Positions 20,482 to 29,816 of a stretch of 64,000 bases of DNA are shown here, one piece after another. Position 1 is the stretch's first letter, and every line of letters begins with the position of its first letter. A program made the position numbers and the translations under genes. The notes beneath the pieces are model-generated. The model saw only the letters and a program-made list of their open reading frames with translations, was not told the DNA's origin and did not search any database. This stretch comes from Gracilaria domingensis (Eukaryota; Rhodophyta; Florideophyceae; Gracilariales; Gracilariaceae), in contig VCMS01000025.1 of assembly GCA_022539475.1 (NCBI GenBank), positions 409,894-473,893 on the forward strand. The letters run 5' to 3'.

Positions 20482-21021
20482 ATGACTCTGGTGATTGAGA
20501 GCACGCAAGCAAGGCGACTTTTTAGACGGTCAGAGGCGACTCAAGAGATGTCTGGGTGGTGCGTAGGGCGAAGAAGGGTGGGGATTTCTGTTAACTATCC
20601 TCGTCGGCAAAGAGAAAGAAACGCTAGGCGGCGGTGGGTGGCTGCGGACGGGGCAGGCGGTTCAGTTCAACGTGGGTCAGCAGCCCTGCGTGCTTCGCGG
20701 AGAAGCAATCATCGCCCATCGTGTGTCAGGCTGGTCTATTTCAGGCCATGCACCTGGGTCACGTGTGCCTGGCGCGCCATCCAATCATCGCCGGTTTTTC
20801 TCGACACCTCGCAGCACGTGTCTCGGGTCCACCACTCATACGTGTGACAGACGAGGGCGACGGCGGTGGCTTTGATCCCATGCACGGAGCAGCAGCTAGA
20901 ATCGACGCATTGCAGCTAATGCCATTCTTCTTACGGCGTACTTTCCTGATACTACAGACCAGACCACTCCACAGGCTTTACGCTTTCAGGTTGTTTGAAC
21001 CCCCTCATCGCGTATTTCAGT
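20482..21021. promoter_or_regulatory. MTRR-NOP2 divergent promoter region
   Basis: The 540-bp spacer lies between the two starts. A polypyrimidine-poor TTTCAG just before the NOP2 ATG looks like a splice acceptor, so a 5' UTR intron in NOP2 is possible. No clear TATA box is present. Confidence 0.4.
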
Positions 21022-23379
21022 ATGGGAGGTACTGGCAGGGCCCGTCGTCGCAAACGACAGCTTGAACATGGCACTGGGCTGGAGCACACAGACGCTAAAG
21101 TCAACCAGTTTAATACGGGTGCTGGTCAACGGGACAGGGTGCGCCGCAGACGTCTTGCGTATCAACTAGACAAGGCAGGAAAGGAACAGAAACAGGATCC
21201 CCAGCTGTCCGCTCTGGTTAATCGTAAGAGGAAACGACACGATGCACGAAAGAGTACGCAAGCTGGAGATCAAGATTCTGAAGACGAGCGCCAACATGCA
21301 CCTGCGTTTTCAGACCATAACGCAAATTGGCTCAAGCCGAAGGCAAGGCCCAGTTCTGCCGCAACGCATCCAAAGCAAAAATTAGATATGTTCTCGAATG
21401 ATTCTGAGGATTCCGACCACGACGAGAAACCTTCAGAGATGATTGAAGATGTTGCTATTGCCCATCCTGGACCCATTTCAGACGAGGATGAGAAAGATAT
21501 GGCTGCGAGTAATGACGTCGGTCTTCAGGAGAATGAAGATGATGCCGAATCTACTGATGCAGACCAAGCTTCCGAAAGCGATGATCTACAGCCAGACAAA
21601 CTAGAGCTTGCGTCAGAAAGAATTTTACAGGAGAGACAGAAGGAAGCTGACGAAGCAGAGGCAGAACTTGAAGATGAACGAAAGCGAGCAGCTGACGGTC
21701 GTGAGCAGTTCAAGCTTGAAACGGGGCCACTTGGAAGAGGTGGCATCCAAGAAGATGACGCGGAGGGTGAAGCAGCAACCCGCGAAGAAATGCTTCTGAG
21801 AATTCGAGGCATATTGCACGTTCTTGCAGACTTTAGAACACGAGCGGAGCCCGACAGAGCAAGACATGAGTACGTTGATGCTCTTCGAGCCTCCGTCTGC
21901 AAATGCTTTGGATACAACGAGGAGCTGGCAGAAATGCTAATGGACGTTTTCCCGAATGCGGAGATCGTCGACTTCATGGAAGCATCCGAAGCTCCTCGAC
22001 CCCTTACTATTAGAACTAACACGCTAAAGACGAGGAGAAGAGAGCTGGCACAGGCTCTTATATCTCGCGGCATGAACGTAGACCCTATCGACAAATGGTC
22101 AAAGGTTGGGCTTGTTGTGTATGAATCTCAGGTGCCCGTGGGAGCAACACCTGAATATCTGGCAGGGCTATATATGATACAGTCTGCATCTAGCTTTCTA
22201 CCTGTTGTAGCTCTTGCCCCGAAGGAGAGCGAAAAGATCGTAGATTTGGCTGCAGCACCTGGGGGAAAGACAACGTATATAGGTGCTTTGATGAATAATA
22301 CTGGTGTCCTTGTTGCGAATGATCTGAGAAAAGATCGGATCAAAGCATTGGTTTCTAACGTACATCGTCTTGGCCTTCGAAACACGGTTGTCTGCAACTA
22401 CGATGGATTGAAAATCCCCTCTGTGTTCGGTTCCTGTTTCGATCGGGCACTATTGGATGCTCCATGTTCTGGAACTGGAATAATTAGTCATGATCCTGTT
22501 GTGAAAACGAATCGGCGGAGAAAGGATCTTGATAATACAACTAGGATACAGAAAGAACTTATTCTTTCTGCGATTGACTCAGTGAATTCGGACTCTTCTA
22601 CAGGAGGTTATATCGTCTATTCTACATGCTCGGTTCTCGTAGAGGAGAATGAAGCAGTGGTAGACTATGCACTGCGGAATCGGGATGTTAAAGTGGTTGA
22701 ATCGGGTCTATCTATAGGAATCCCGGGCTTCACCCGTATGCGGCAACACAGGTTTCATCCTGACCTGAAATTTGCGAAACGAATACATCCCCATATTCAC
22801 AATCTAGATGGCTTTTTCGTTTGCAAATTGAAAAAGCTGTCAGAGCGAAAAGGACTTGGCGATGTCAAGCCCGATGAAACCCAGAAGGAGGGTAACGGTG
22901 AGTCTGCTGCAAAGAATATTACGGCAAAACGAAAGAATGCGCCCGAGACTCAGCGAAAAGGAGCAAAGAAGACGAACGGTGTCTTGAAATCCAGAGACAC
23001 TCAAAGCGCGACAGTTCCGCCATCTGAAGTCAAAGCAAATGGCCATGCCTCTGAGTCGCGTCAGAAGTTACGAAGGAAGAGGTTGAGAGCCCGGCAAAGC
23101 ACAGCTAGTAAGGGCACCTCCTTGAAGGGGAATGACATGGAGGTCCCCGCATCTGCCAAGGGCTCGAAAGGAAACGGAAAAAAGGAGCGTGATCACGAAA
23201 CATCAAAGTTCGAAGGAAGGTCGCCATCTGCAAAGACTGGGGGCAAGGCACAGGCGTTTGAGAGCCCGAGTCAGGTGAATGTAAAGAGCGTGGCTGGATC
23301 ATCACTTAACTTGGCCAGGGAGTCCATAAAGAAGCGCAGGCAAAGGTCTCAGAGATCAAAGTCGTTCACTAAGAATTAG
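21022..23379 (+). CDS. NOP2: Nucleolar rRNA cytosine-C5 methyltransferase NOP2/NSUN1
   Basis: This SAM-dependent enzyme forms m5C in large-subunit rRNA and is needed for 60S assembly in the nucleolus. It has 785 residues from the ATG at 21022. Residues 1-240 are charged and rich in Asp/Glu with basic patches (nucleolar type). The family-specific region starts with IRTNTLKTRRRELAQALISR. The SAM-binding motif is DLAAAPGGKTTYIGALM. Motif IV, DAPCSGTG, contains the release Cys C482, and motif VI, YSTCSVLVEENE, contains the catalytic nucleophile C536. The HP.IHNLDGFFVCKLKK end follows. The last ~180 residues are Lys/Ser-rich and disordered. Both catalytic cysteines are present, so the enzyme looks active. 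Confidence 0.93.
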   Translation: MGGTGRARRRKRQLEHGTGLEHTDAKVNQFNTGAGQRDRVRRRRLAYQLDKAGKEQKQDPQLSALVNRKRKRHDARKSTQAGDQDSEDERQHAPAFSDHNANWLKPKARPSSAATHPKQKLDMFSNDSEDSDHDEKPSEMIEDVAIAHPGPISDEDEKDMAASNDVGLQENEDDAESTDADQASESDDLQPDKLELASERILQERQKEADEAEAELEDERKRAADGREQFKLETGPLGRGGIQEDDAEGEAATREEMLLRIRGILHVLADFRTRAEPDRARHEYVDALRASVCKCFGYNEELAEMLMDVFPNAEIVDFMEASEAPRPLTIRTNTLKTRRRELAQALISRGMNVDPIDKWSKVGLVVYESQVPVGATPEYLAGLYMIQSASSFLPVVALAPKESEKIVDLAAAPGGKTTYIGALMNNTGVLVANDLRKDRIKALVSNVHRLGLRNTVVCNYDGLKIPSVFGSCFDRALLDAPCSGTGIISHDPVVKTNRRRKDLDNTTRIQKELILSAIDSVNSDSSTGGYIVYSTCSVLVEENEAVVDYALRNRDVKVVESGLSIGIPGFTRMRQHRFHPDLKFAKRIHPHIHNLDGFFVCKLKKLSERKGLGDVKPDETQKEGNGESAAKNITAKRKNAPETQRKGAKKTNGVLKSRDTQSATVPPSEVKANGHASESRQKLRRKRLRARQSTASKGTSLKGNDMEVPASAKGSKGNGKKERDHETSKFEGRSPSAKTGGKAQAFESPSQVNVKSVAGSSLNLARESIKKRRQRSQRSKSFTKN

Positions 23380-23755
23380 CGATAGCAACTCATGCAAACT
23401 GAAGACCTTTCAGGTTTTCCGTTTAAGGTATGACGAGGGACAGCTCTAGATACTCGAAGAAAGTGACAGCTGGGCAAGACTCCGAAGGAGAATCAGCAGT
23501 CAAATCCCTTTTATAACAAGATCGTATCGTAGATTTAAAGTACGCTCAGATTCAAAAGGTTCCCACTTCCGTTTTGAAACCAGCATGTACATTATCTGCA
23601 TTCCTTTGCTGCCAGACTGGCTTATTGCACTGCCGAAAAGGTCGTCATGTGTGTAGAAAACTTCTTGTGCTTGTAAGAGGTTTGGGTGAAGTATGGCCGT
23701 GATACCCGAACTCCAAGGGAACGGGTTCCTTCATGATATGCCGAAATCATCAAGG
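23380..23755. other. Convergent 3' spacer
   Basis: Sequence between the NOP2 stop and the 3' end of the glycine-rich protein gene; no feature recognised. Confidence 0.4.
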
Positions 23756-24721
23756 TCAGTAGCTCATGTCTACTACTCTTGCTGCGACAGGAGAGAGTTT
23801 TTGCCTCAGTCCTGAGCTGTTTGAATTAGGTCTGCTGTTCGGCTTTGTTCGAGGAGGAATTGCAGTAACGATTTTGGTGTGTTTTGTAACTGTGTTCCCT
23901 TTCGTTGTTTTCTCCTCGAACTCCATCTTTCCGTTTGAGACGTCTGAAGCAGCCACGGCAGTGGGAGGGCCCGCTGTGCCTGACTGTGACGTGGACGTAA
24001 ATGGATCTTCCCCTTGTGTGGGCGACCTCGGTGGAAGAGCCGTTGTCGAAGTGGTCGTGCTCGTCGTCGTTGTCGTGGCCGGCAAAGACGATGGCATTTC
24101 ATCAGATGAATCTGTCGGGACGAATAATGGCAACGGTGTCACATTAATTCCTGTAACAACTCCTCCACCTGTTGAAGTGTTTGTAGCAGCGGACCCAACA
24201 GCCCTGGCTCCATCCGAAGCACCACCACCACCTCCAGTGCCACCCTGTTTATCACCTCCACCGCCACCAGAACCACCTCCGCCATTCGCTCCAAAACCTC
24301 CTCCACCGCCACTCCCAGGAGCGCCAGAGCCGAACCCAAATCCATTCGACGCAGATTTGGTTCCATTCGAAGTACCAGAGGACATGTCTCCGATTGCTGA
24401 TCCACCTCCGCATGAGCCAGTTGTACATCCGGATCCGACGGCAGACGAACCGCCAGAAACGCCAACACCACCGCCAGACCCACCTAGAGCGGTTCCGGAC
24501 CCACCGCCAGACCCCGCTCCTCCGTTTGCACCGAAACCACCGCCACCACCGGAGCCCGGAGAGCCGGATCCGAAACCAAAACCATTTGTGCCGGAGGCAG
24601 AGGATTCGACGGTTTGGGAAGGTGCAGCTGGGGAGCCAGGTGCTGCGGGTGCTTCAGGGGTTTGGGAGACAGCAGTTTGAAGAAGAAGAGACAGGATGAA
24701 TGCGAGACACGCAAGCTTCAT
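23756..24721 (-). CDS. Secreted glycine-rich protein with Thr-rich stalk
   Basis: The 321-residue product starts at the ATG at 24721 with a clear signal peptide (MKLACLAFILSLLLQTAVSQ). Two near-identical blocks follow, each beginning NGFGFGSG and containing PGSGGGGGFGANGG, around residues 45-75 and 125-155. They are separated by Gly/Ser repeats with two Cys (GCTTGSCGGGS). A Thr/Ser run (TTTTTSTTTSTT) near residue 215 would be an O-glycosylation site, and the C-terminus is Lys/Arg/Pro-rich. Composition and secretion suggest an extracellular matrix or cell-wall protein. The internal duplication indicates repeat-driven growth. The antisense strand is also open because of the GGX codons, but that frame is Pro-rich noise. 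Confidence 0.7.
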   Translation of the reverse strand: MKLACLAFILSLLLQTAVSQTPEAPAAPGSPAAPSQTVESSASGTNGFGFGSGSPGSGGGGGFGANGGAGSGGGSGTALGGSGGGVGVSGGSSAVGSGCTTGSCGGGSAIGDMSSGTSNGTKSASNGFGFGSGAPGSGGGGGFGANGGGGSGGGGGDKQGGTGGGGGASDGARAVGSAATNTSTGGGVVTGINVTPLPLFVPTDSSDEMPSSLPATTTTTSTTTSTTALPPRSPTQGEDPFTSTSQSGTAGPPTAVAASDVSNGKMEFEEKTTKGNTVTKHTKIVTAIPPRTKPNSRPNSNSSGLRQKLSPVAARVVDMSY

Positions 24722-24795
24722 GGTGATTTGTTCAGATGTGAGCACACGGATGGGAGCCAGTGTTGTACGCAGTTGCAGGAAGTGACGGCGAGGGT

Positions 24796-24802
24796 TCTTA
24801 TA
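24796..24802 (-). promoter_or_regulatory. TATA-like box of the glycine-rich protein gene
   Basis: TATAAGA on the minus strand, about 75 bases before the ATG at 24721, is a normal distance if the leader is short. Confidence 0.45.
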
Positions 24803-26145
24803 CTGCGCCGAAGAGACATAGTTTGTTGATGCCCCGAGGTAATTTCTATTGCCATCGCAAGGTCACCAATACTGCTAGTGTTCTGATGAAGCTAAAATGG
24901 TTTTCCACCAGCCCGGTAATCATGTTTGCGACTTGCCCCAGGCAGAAGTGAAGTATCGTGGGGAACATAGCATGCGGGCAACACAGTTTACCGGAGGGCC
25001 GATGCGAACATTAGGTAAACGTTTCTGACCCGCAGATGTGTGCCGTTGTGTTCTATTTTGTATTTGCTTGCGACATAAACTATTTGTTGGTAGAATTGTC
25101 AGCCTGCAGACCCGTTGACGGAGACGCTTTGTTCCCAGCATGAACATGAGTGAGTTACGAGTGAGGCACAACTCCTCGAAGACAAGTTTGCACGCATTGC
25201 ATCAAGCCAGAGAATCAATTGACGCAAAACTCTTTGTGATGTGTATCCATCCCATCATTGCTCTTATGGTTGCTCTTGTCAGTGCTCTCGTCAGTGCTCT
25301 CTTTCGGGGCATAGACAAAAACTTGGTCGGTAGTCCTACACGCTTGTAACTTACCTTATGTGCGACACTTCTCCCGTTGCGCAGAGCGCAATGCGCACTG
25401 ATCATGCGCACTGATCCAGCAAGTGTTTTGGGGCAAGCGCGGATCAAACAAGAAGCTTACAGCGGGACGGAAACAGCTCAGCGACACAGGCAGCGAACGA
25501 AGAAAAGATGTAAGCGCCCATTGCACAGTGCAGAATCCACACGTGTTTCGGAGGCGGATGCCTGCGCCGCTGTATACCTTCGAGGCCCTTGCCTCGCGCG
25601 TGTGGCGGCGCAGCTCTGGAGAGCAGCGTGACGCGAGCTCGCCATGTATTGGCCTGTGAAGGGAAACAAAACATGTGACGCCTCGCTTGAGAACTGAGAA
25701 CATACCACGCACTCTGCCAGTGCTTATCGGCCTCCCAAACAGCAACACCGGCTCGCACCTGTCCAGTCGCGCTGCGGTCGGTACCACAGCTCCCCGACGA
25801 GCGCCTCTCCTCCGAAGCGCTTTAAAGCGCTCGACGTCTCTTGCCGAAGCGCTGCTTCTCTCCGACTACATTGTACACTCTTGCAGCTTTAGAGTTTTCA
25901 GACCGTTCGTTCGTTGTCCGCGCATACATTTACAGGAAGCACCCGTTATCTACTGCGTCGCGCTCCGTGGGCTGCAAGTGCGTACACCGCACTCCTGTCT
26001 GTTCGTTCTTGTGCGCACCTTCCGTTCTTTGTCCGACGTCCTCCAGTGGAAGCGCTACAGTACTACTGTAATACAGCCGTGCTCAAGTCTTCAAGCCAAC
26101 GTGCCCCTTGATACAGGCATCCGTTCTCGACTTCACACTATTTAA
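24803..26145. other. 1.3-kb spacer upstream of Argonaute
   Basis: No gene is supported. It contains two short tandem duplications (ATGCGCACTGATC twice at 25391-25416, and GTCAGTGCTCTC twice near 25278) and the palindrome listed separately. The final 500 bases are pyrimidine-rich and probably form the Argonaute leader. Confidence 0.4.
25816..25831. promoter_or_regulatory. 16-bp perfect palindrome upstream of Argonaute
   Basis: AGCGCTTTAAAGCGCT, self-complementary over its full length, lies 315 bases before the Argonaute ATG. The core TTTAAA could act as a TATA-like element, and the flanks could bind a dimeric regulator. Confidence 0.35.
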
Positions 26146-28806
26146 ATGAGTCCCTCGTCTCACCGCAGGCGCAACCGATCACCGTCGCCTCCCAGGGGAA
26201 GATCTAGCAAGATGAGTTCCCCAAGCTCCTCCAAGCATCAGCAGTATCGTGACAAGCCTATGCGCAGGCCCTCCTATGGTCGTGCGGGCAGTGTCATCAA
26301 CGTCGAGGCTAACTTTGTTAGCCTGCGTATTCCTACGCGCCTCAGGGCCTCTCAGTACGCAGTGCAGCTCTTTCGTGACAAGACTGAGAGAGGCAAGACT
26401 GTCCAGCGAGAGGTGAGTGCCACCGAGCTTATATCCTTCAACCGCAACTGCTTCAAGGTGTTGCTGGAAAAGTACGGCCATGAGTTTGGATGCAATCTAG
26501 CGTATAATGGTCGTTCTATAGCTTATGCCCCCACGGAAATCAATCGAAAGGCCCTTGGAAACCGGTATAAGATCAGAGTCGACAAGGATGGCGAGAAAGC
26601 CTCCAAGAGTGACAGCAGATGGGAGGAAGTTGAGATTGTGCTCAGTCATGCAAAGTACCTCAACTATCAAGACTTATTCTCGGGTTCTGTGGAGACTACC
26701 GCTACGTCCGAATTCATTGCATGTTTGGACGTTGTGCTGGCGCAAGCGGCCGCTGTTGGACATGTACAAGTCGGCCGCTCTTTCTACAACTCGGACAACG
26801 CAACGCCGCTCGGCCGCCGAAACGTCACTAGTAGTGCATGGACTGGTTTCTATCAAAGCGTTCGTATGTCCCATCTTGGCTTGCTTGTTAACATGGATGA
26901 ATCGTTTACCGCTTTCTGGAACAAAGGAAGGAAGCCACTCGCAAGTCTTCTCAGTGATGCCAACGACCGACGTGAACTTTCCTGCCGTGATGGAAGAGCA
27001 TTGCGTGATGTGGCACAGAGATTGAAGGGTCTAAAAGTGAAGGCAATGCATACTGGTATCGTATACAGGGTGTACGGGTTCTCGGACCGCGGCGCCGATC
27101 GCATCACTTTCGATTCGGACGGCCGAAGGGTTTCTATCACCCAGTACTTTGCCGATCAATACGGTATAAGGCTTAAGCGTGGCGGTGACCCATGCGTTCG
27201 AACACATCCCAAGAGAGATACGTATCTGCCGATCGAGTGTCTTGCTGTCGTTCCGAACCAGCGGGTGGCTGGCGTCTTGTCACAGGATGAAACCATGACG
27301 ATGGTGAAAACTGCCAGTACTAAGCCTCATATCAGAAGAAACAACGCAGCAAGGAAGATTCAGCAACTGAAATATCACGATCACCCGATTTGCAGAGATT
27401 TCCGCGTCCAGGTTGATCCCAACCTAGTGAGGTTGAAGGCTCGCGTTTTGCCTGCACCGACCATTCACTACGCTGAGGGGGTTGTGCGTCCGCAAAATGG
27501 ACAGTGGAGGGCGAAAAATGGTGTTTCGAGCCCATCTATTGTTTTCTCATGGGCTGTTCTCAACATGGCAAGAGTTAGCAAGGAAGAAGTCCAGCAGTTT
27601 ATAAGGGATCTAATATCAGCAATGGGAAGAGCTAGAATGAAGATTCAGCAGAAACTCCCTAGGCTCTACGCATGTGACGAGAGAGATGTGGAGCGGGAGA
27701 TGCAGCGTATTGCTCAGGAATACAGGCGAGACAAATCGCTGAAGATGAGCAAACCATGCCTTCAACTGCTCATACTCATCAAGGAAAGGCAGGACTCTAG
27801 GGTCTACAACGCTATAAAGCGCGAAGCAGATCTTAATCTGGGCATCGTTTCTCAGGTTTGTTTGGCGAAGCATTGTGGCTCCAGGGCAAGAGGACGAGAC
27901 ATGTACTGTGATAACCTTGTGCTCAAGATTAACGCCAAACTTGGCGGTCAGAATGGTAGGGTTGCTCCTTATTCAATGGATAAGAGTGCTAGAATGGCGG
28001 ATGTCGATTTCATCAACACCCCGCACATTATTCTCGGTGCTGATGTTACGCACCCTATGCCGGGTGGGAAAGGACCAAGTGTGGCAGCTCTGGTTGGTTC
28101 TCGGGACCGCTATGGTCTGCAATTCTCGTCGTCAATGCGTTCACAAACGGGACGGAAGGAAATGATAACTGATATCGGAGAAATGTTTAAGGAAGTGTAT
28201 TCAGTTTGGTACAATGCATTTGGAAAGAAAGTTCATGCACAGAAGATTATCATGTTTCGAGATGGTGTCTCCGAGGGGCAGTTTGAGGAAGTTATGCAGC
28301 GTGAAGTGTTTGCGATTCGCCGAGCTTGCGTGCAAATGAGTGACGCAATGCGCCCAAGCATCACCTACATTATTGTGACGAAGCGCCACCATACCCGATT
28401 CTTCCCTCCCAGGGATCATGGTGACAGGTCTGGGAATATCCCCCCTGGAACGGTTGTGGATTCGGAGATAACGAGCAAGGAGTACTATGATTTCTACCTG
28501 AATTCACATGCGGGAATTCAAGGTACAAACAAACCATCGAAGTACACTGTGCTTATTGATGAGAACAAGATCAACCCAGATGCTTTGTATGGGTTCATAT
28601 ATCGCCTATCTCACTCCTTCGCAAGGTGCAATCGCCCAGTTTCTATGGTCCACAGTGCGTACTATGCGCATCTTTTGGCCTTTCGCGGACGAGCGTACTT
28701 GGGAGATGATATGTCGGATACTGCTTCGCAGGCTTCTAGTAGTTCTCATATCCCGCCGGTACCGCTTGCCCATGGCATCTTGAGGGGCCATCTTTATTTT
28801 GTATGA
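26146..28806 (+). CDS. AGO: Argonaute, slicer-competent
   Basis: Small-RNA-guided effector of gene silencing, 886 residues in a single exon. Residues 1-60 are Arg/Ser/Pro-rich (RRRNRSPSPPRGRSSK), an SR-like extension. N, PAZ and MID regions follow: the PAZ-type phrase PIECLAVVPNQRV ends near 375, and the MID phrase KHCGSRARGRDMYCDNLVLKINAKLGG is around 580-610. The PIWI domain carries a full DEDH tetrad: D633 in GADVTHP, glutamate finger E672 in TGRKEM, D706 in FRDGVSEGQ, and H842 in SAYYAHLLAFRGR. It ends GHLYFV, like the YFA/YFM terminus of the family. The missing MNxK-type break is notable: the usual LKINAKLGG appears with A where N is common. Slicing activity is expected from the residues and not shown. 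Confidence 0.96.
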   Translation: MSPSSHRRRNRSPSPPRGRSSKMSSPSSSKHQQYRDKPMRRPSYGRAGSVINVEANFVSLRIPTRLRASQYAVQLFRDKTERGKTVQREVSATELISFNRNCFKVLLEKYGHEFGCNLAYNGRSIAYAPTEINRKALGNRYKIRVDKDGEKASKSDSRWEEVEIVLSHAKYLNYQDLFSGSVETTATSEFIACLDVVLAQAAAVGHVQVGRSFYNSDNATPLGRRNVTSSAWTGFYQSVRMSHLGLLVNMDESFTAFWNKGRKPLASLLSDANDRRELSCRDGRALRDVAQRLKGLKVKAMHTGIVYRVYGFSDRGADRITFDSDGRRVSITQYFADQYGIRLKRGGDPCVRTHPKRDTYLPIECLAVVPNQRVAGVLSQDETMTMVKTASTKPHIRRNNAARKIQQLKYHDHPICRDFRVQVDPNLVRLKARVLPAPTIHYAEGVVRPQNGQWRAKNGVSSPSIVFSWAVLNMARVSKEEVQQFIRDLISAMGRARMKIQQKLPRLYACDERDVEREMQRIAQEYRRDKSLKMSKPCLQLLILIKERQDSRVYNAIKREADLNLGIVSQVCLAKHCGSRARGRDMYCDNLVLKINAKLGGQNGRVAPYSMDKSARMADVDFINTPHIILGADVTHPMPGGKGPSVAALVGSRDRYGLQFSSSMRSQTGRKEMITDIGEMFKEVYSVWYNAFGKKVHAQKIIMFRDGVSEGQFEEVMQREVFAIRRACVQMSDAMRPSITYIIVTKRHHTRFFPPRDHGDRSGNIPPGTVVDSEITSKEYYDFYLNSHAGIQGTNKPSKYTVLIDENKINPDALYGFIYRLSHSFARCNRPVSMVHSAYYAHLLAFRGRAYLGDDMSDTASQASSSSHIPPVPLAHGILRGHLYFV

Positions 28807-29816
28807 TTAGTAGGTTATTGATCAAGCATATCGTAGAACTTGAGCGTTGAAGTTTGTTTGTGGTAGGAACTTGGCTAGTTCGTTCTCTCCCACACGGAGA
28901 AGCAACGAACCGTGCCGAGTGGCTTGGCAATGAGTAAAAACTCGAGAACGTGAACCATCTTGTGTTTCAGGTCCCTGAAAGAAACTTGTGTGAGATATAA
29001 ACAGAAAGGTAATGCAACCTATGTCCGCAATTGTGTTCTACATTATGAGGAGCATCACCAGTGCTCGTCTCAGCTGTACATACCTCTCTCCCTCCACTCT
29101 ACGAAACGCGCTCATCAATTACTCGTACACAAAGGTATAGCTCAAACGCCTCATAACGCCGTTGCATCATGCGATGACGATCATGTGGGATAATCGTAGC
29201 CACGTCTTTATCGTTGTACTATCGGAACCGTTTATCTCTTCAAGTTATCGCACAGGGCGGGTCATATCTACGAGTGTAGTGGCGTTAGTGATACAGTCAT
29301 TTCGATTGCTCTTAAAGTACCACACACGAAAAAACAAACGCCTCTCTCAAGTGTACAGCTTGAGTGACGGATGAACCTGAAGCTCCTGAAAACATGAGTA
29401 GTTCGGCCTACCTTCGTATTTGCACATGAACCATAAACCCAACATCAGCAAGTGATTCAAGATCATCTTCATAATGAAGGTACAGTACAAGGATAAAGCC
29501 TACGCCAAGCATGATGATGGCCAGAACTTTCGAAAACGCAGTGGATTTGGGAGAAATACTGCAGATTTGAAAGGTATTGCGCATTGCTGGCTTTGACTAA
29601 AACCTTTCCTTATTCACCGGACCTCTGGTCACCGGAGTGGTGTATGCACCAGTGGTATCCTTACCTTTGTAAAAAGCGAGTTTTGTTGCCCTCCTCTAGC
29701 GGTCTCCACAGGCAAGTTGCACGCCTGTGCAAGGGGCAGTTGTCCTTGAGGGCTGAACTGCATCCGACCCGTCGAAGCCTCGGTTTCTTTACGAGGTGTC
29801 TTGCATTCCTTCCGCA
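28807..29816. other. 1-kb spacer
   Basis: Argonaute 3' flank and upstream region of the disordered protein. It contains a small hairpin near 29708-29728 (CACAGGC...GCCTGTG) and the 18-base word shared with 1659. No gene is supported. Confidence 0.35.

Noticed and set aside
23766-24680. Pro/Val-rich 304-codon plus-strand frame
   Set aside because: It is the exact antisense of the glycine-rich protein (GGX codons read as PPX), has no independent features, and the minus strand has a signal peptide and TATA-like box.
25391-25416. ATGCGCACTGATC tandem duplication as an attachment or integration site
   Set aside because: A simple two-copy slippage repeat, with no element between or beside the copies.
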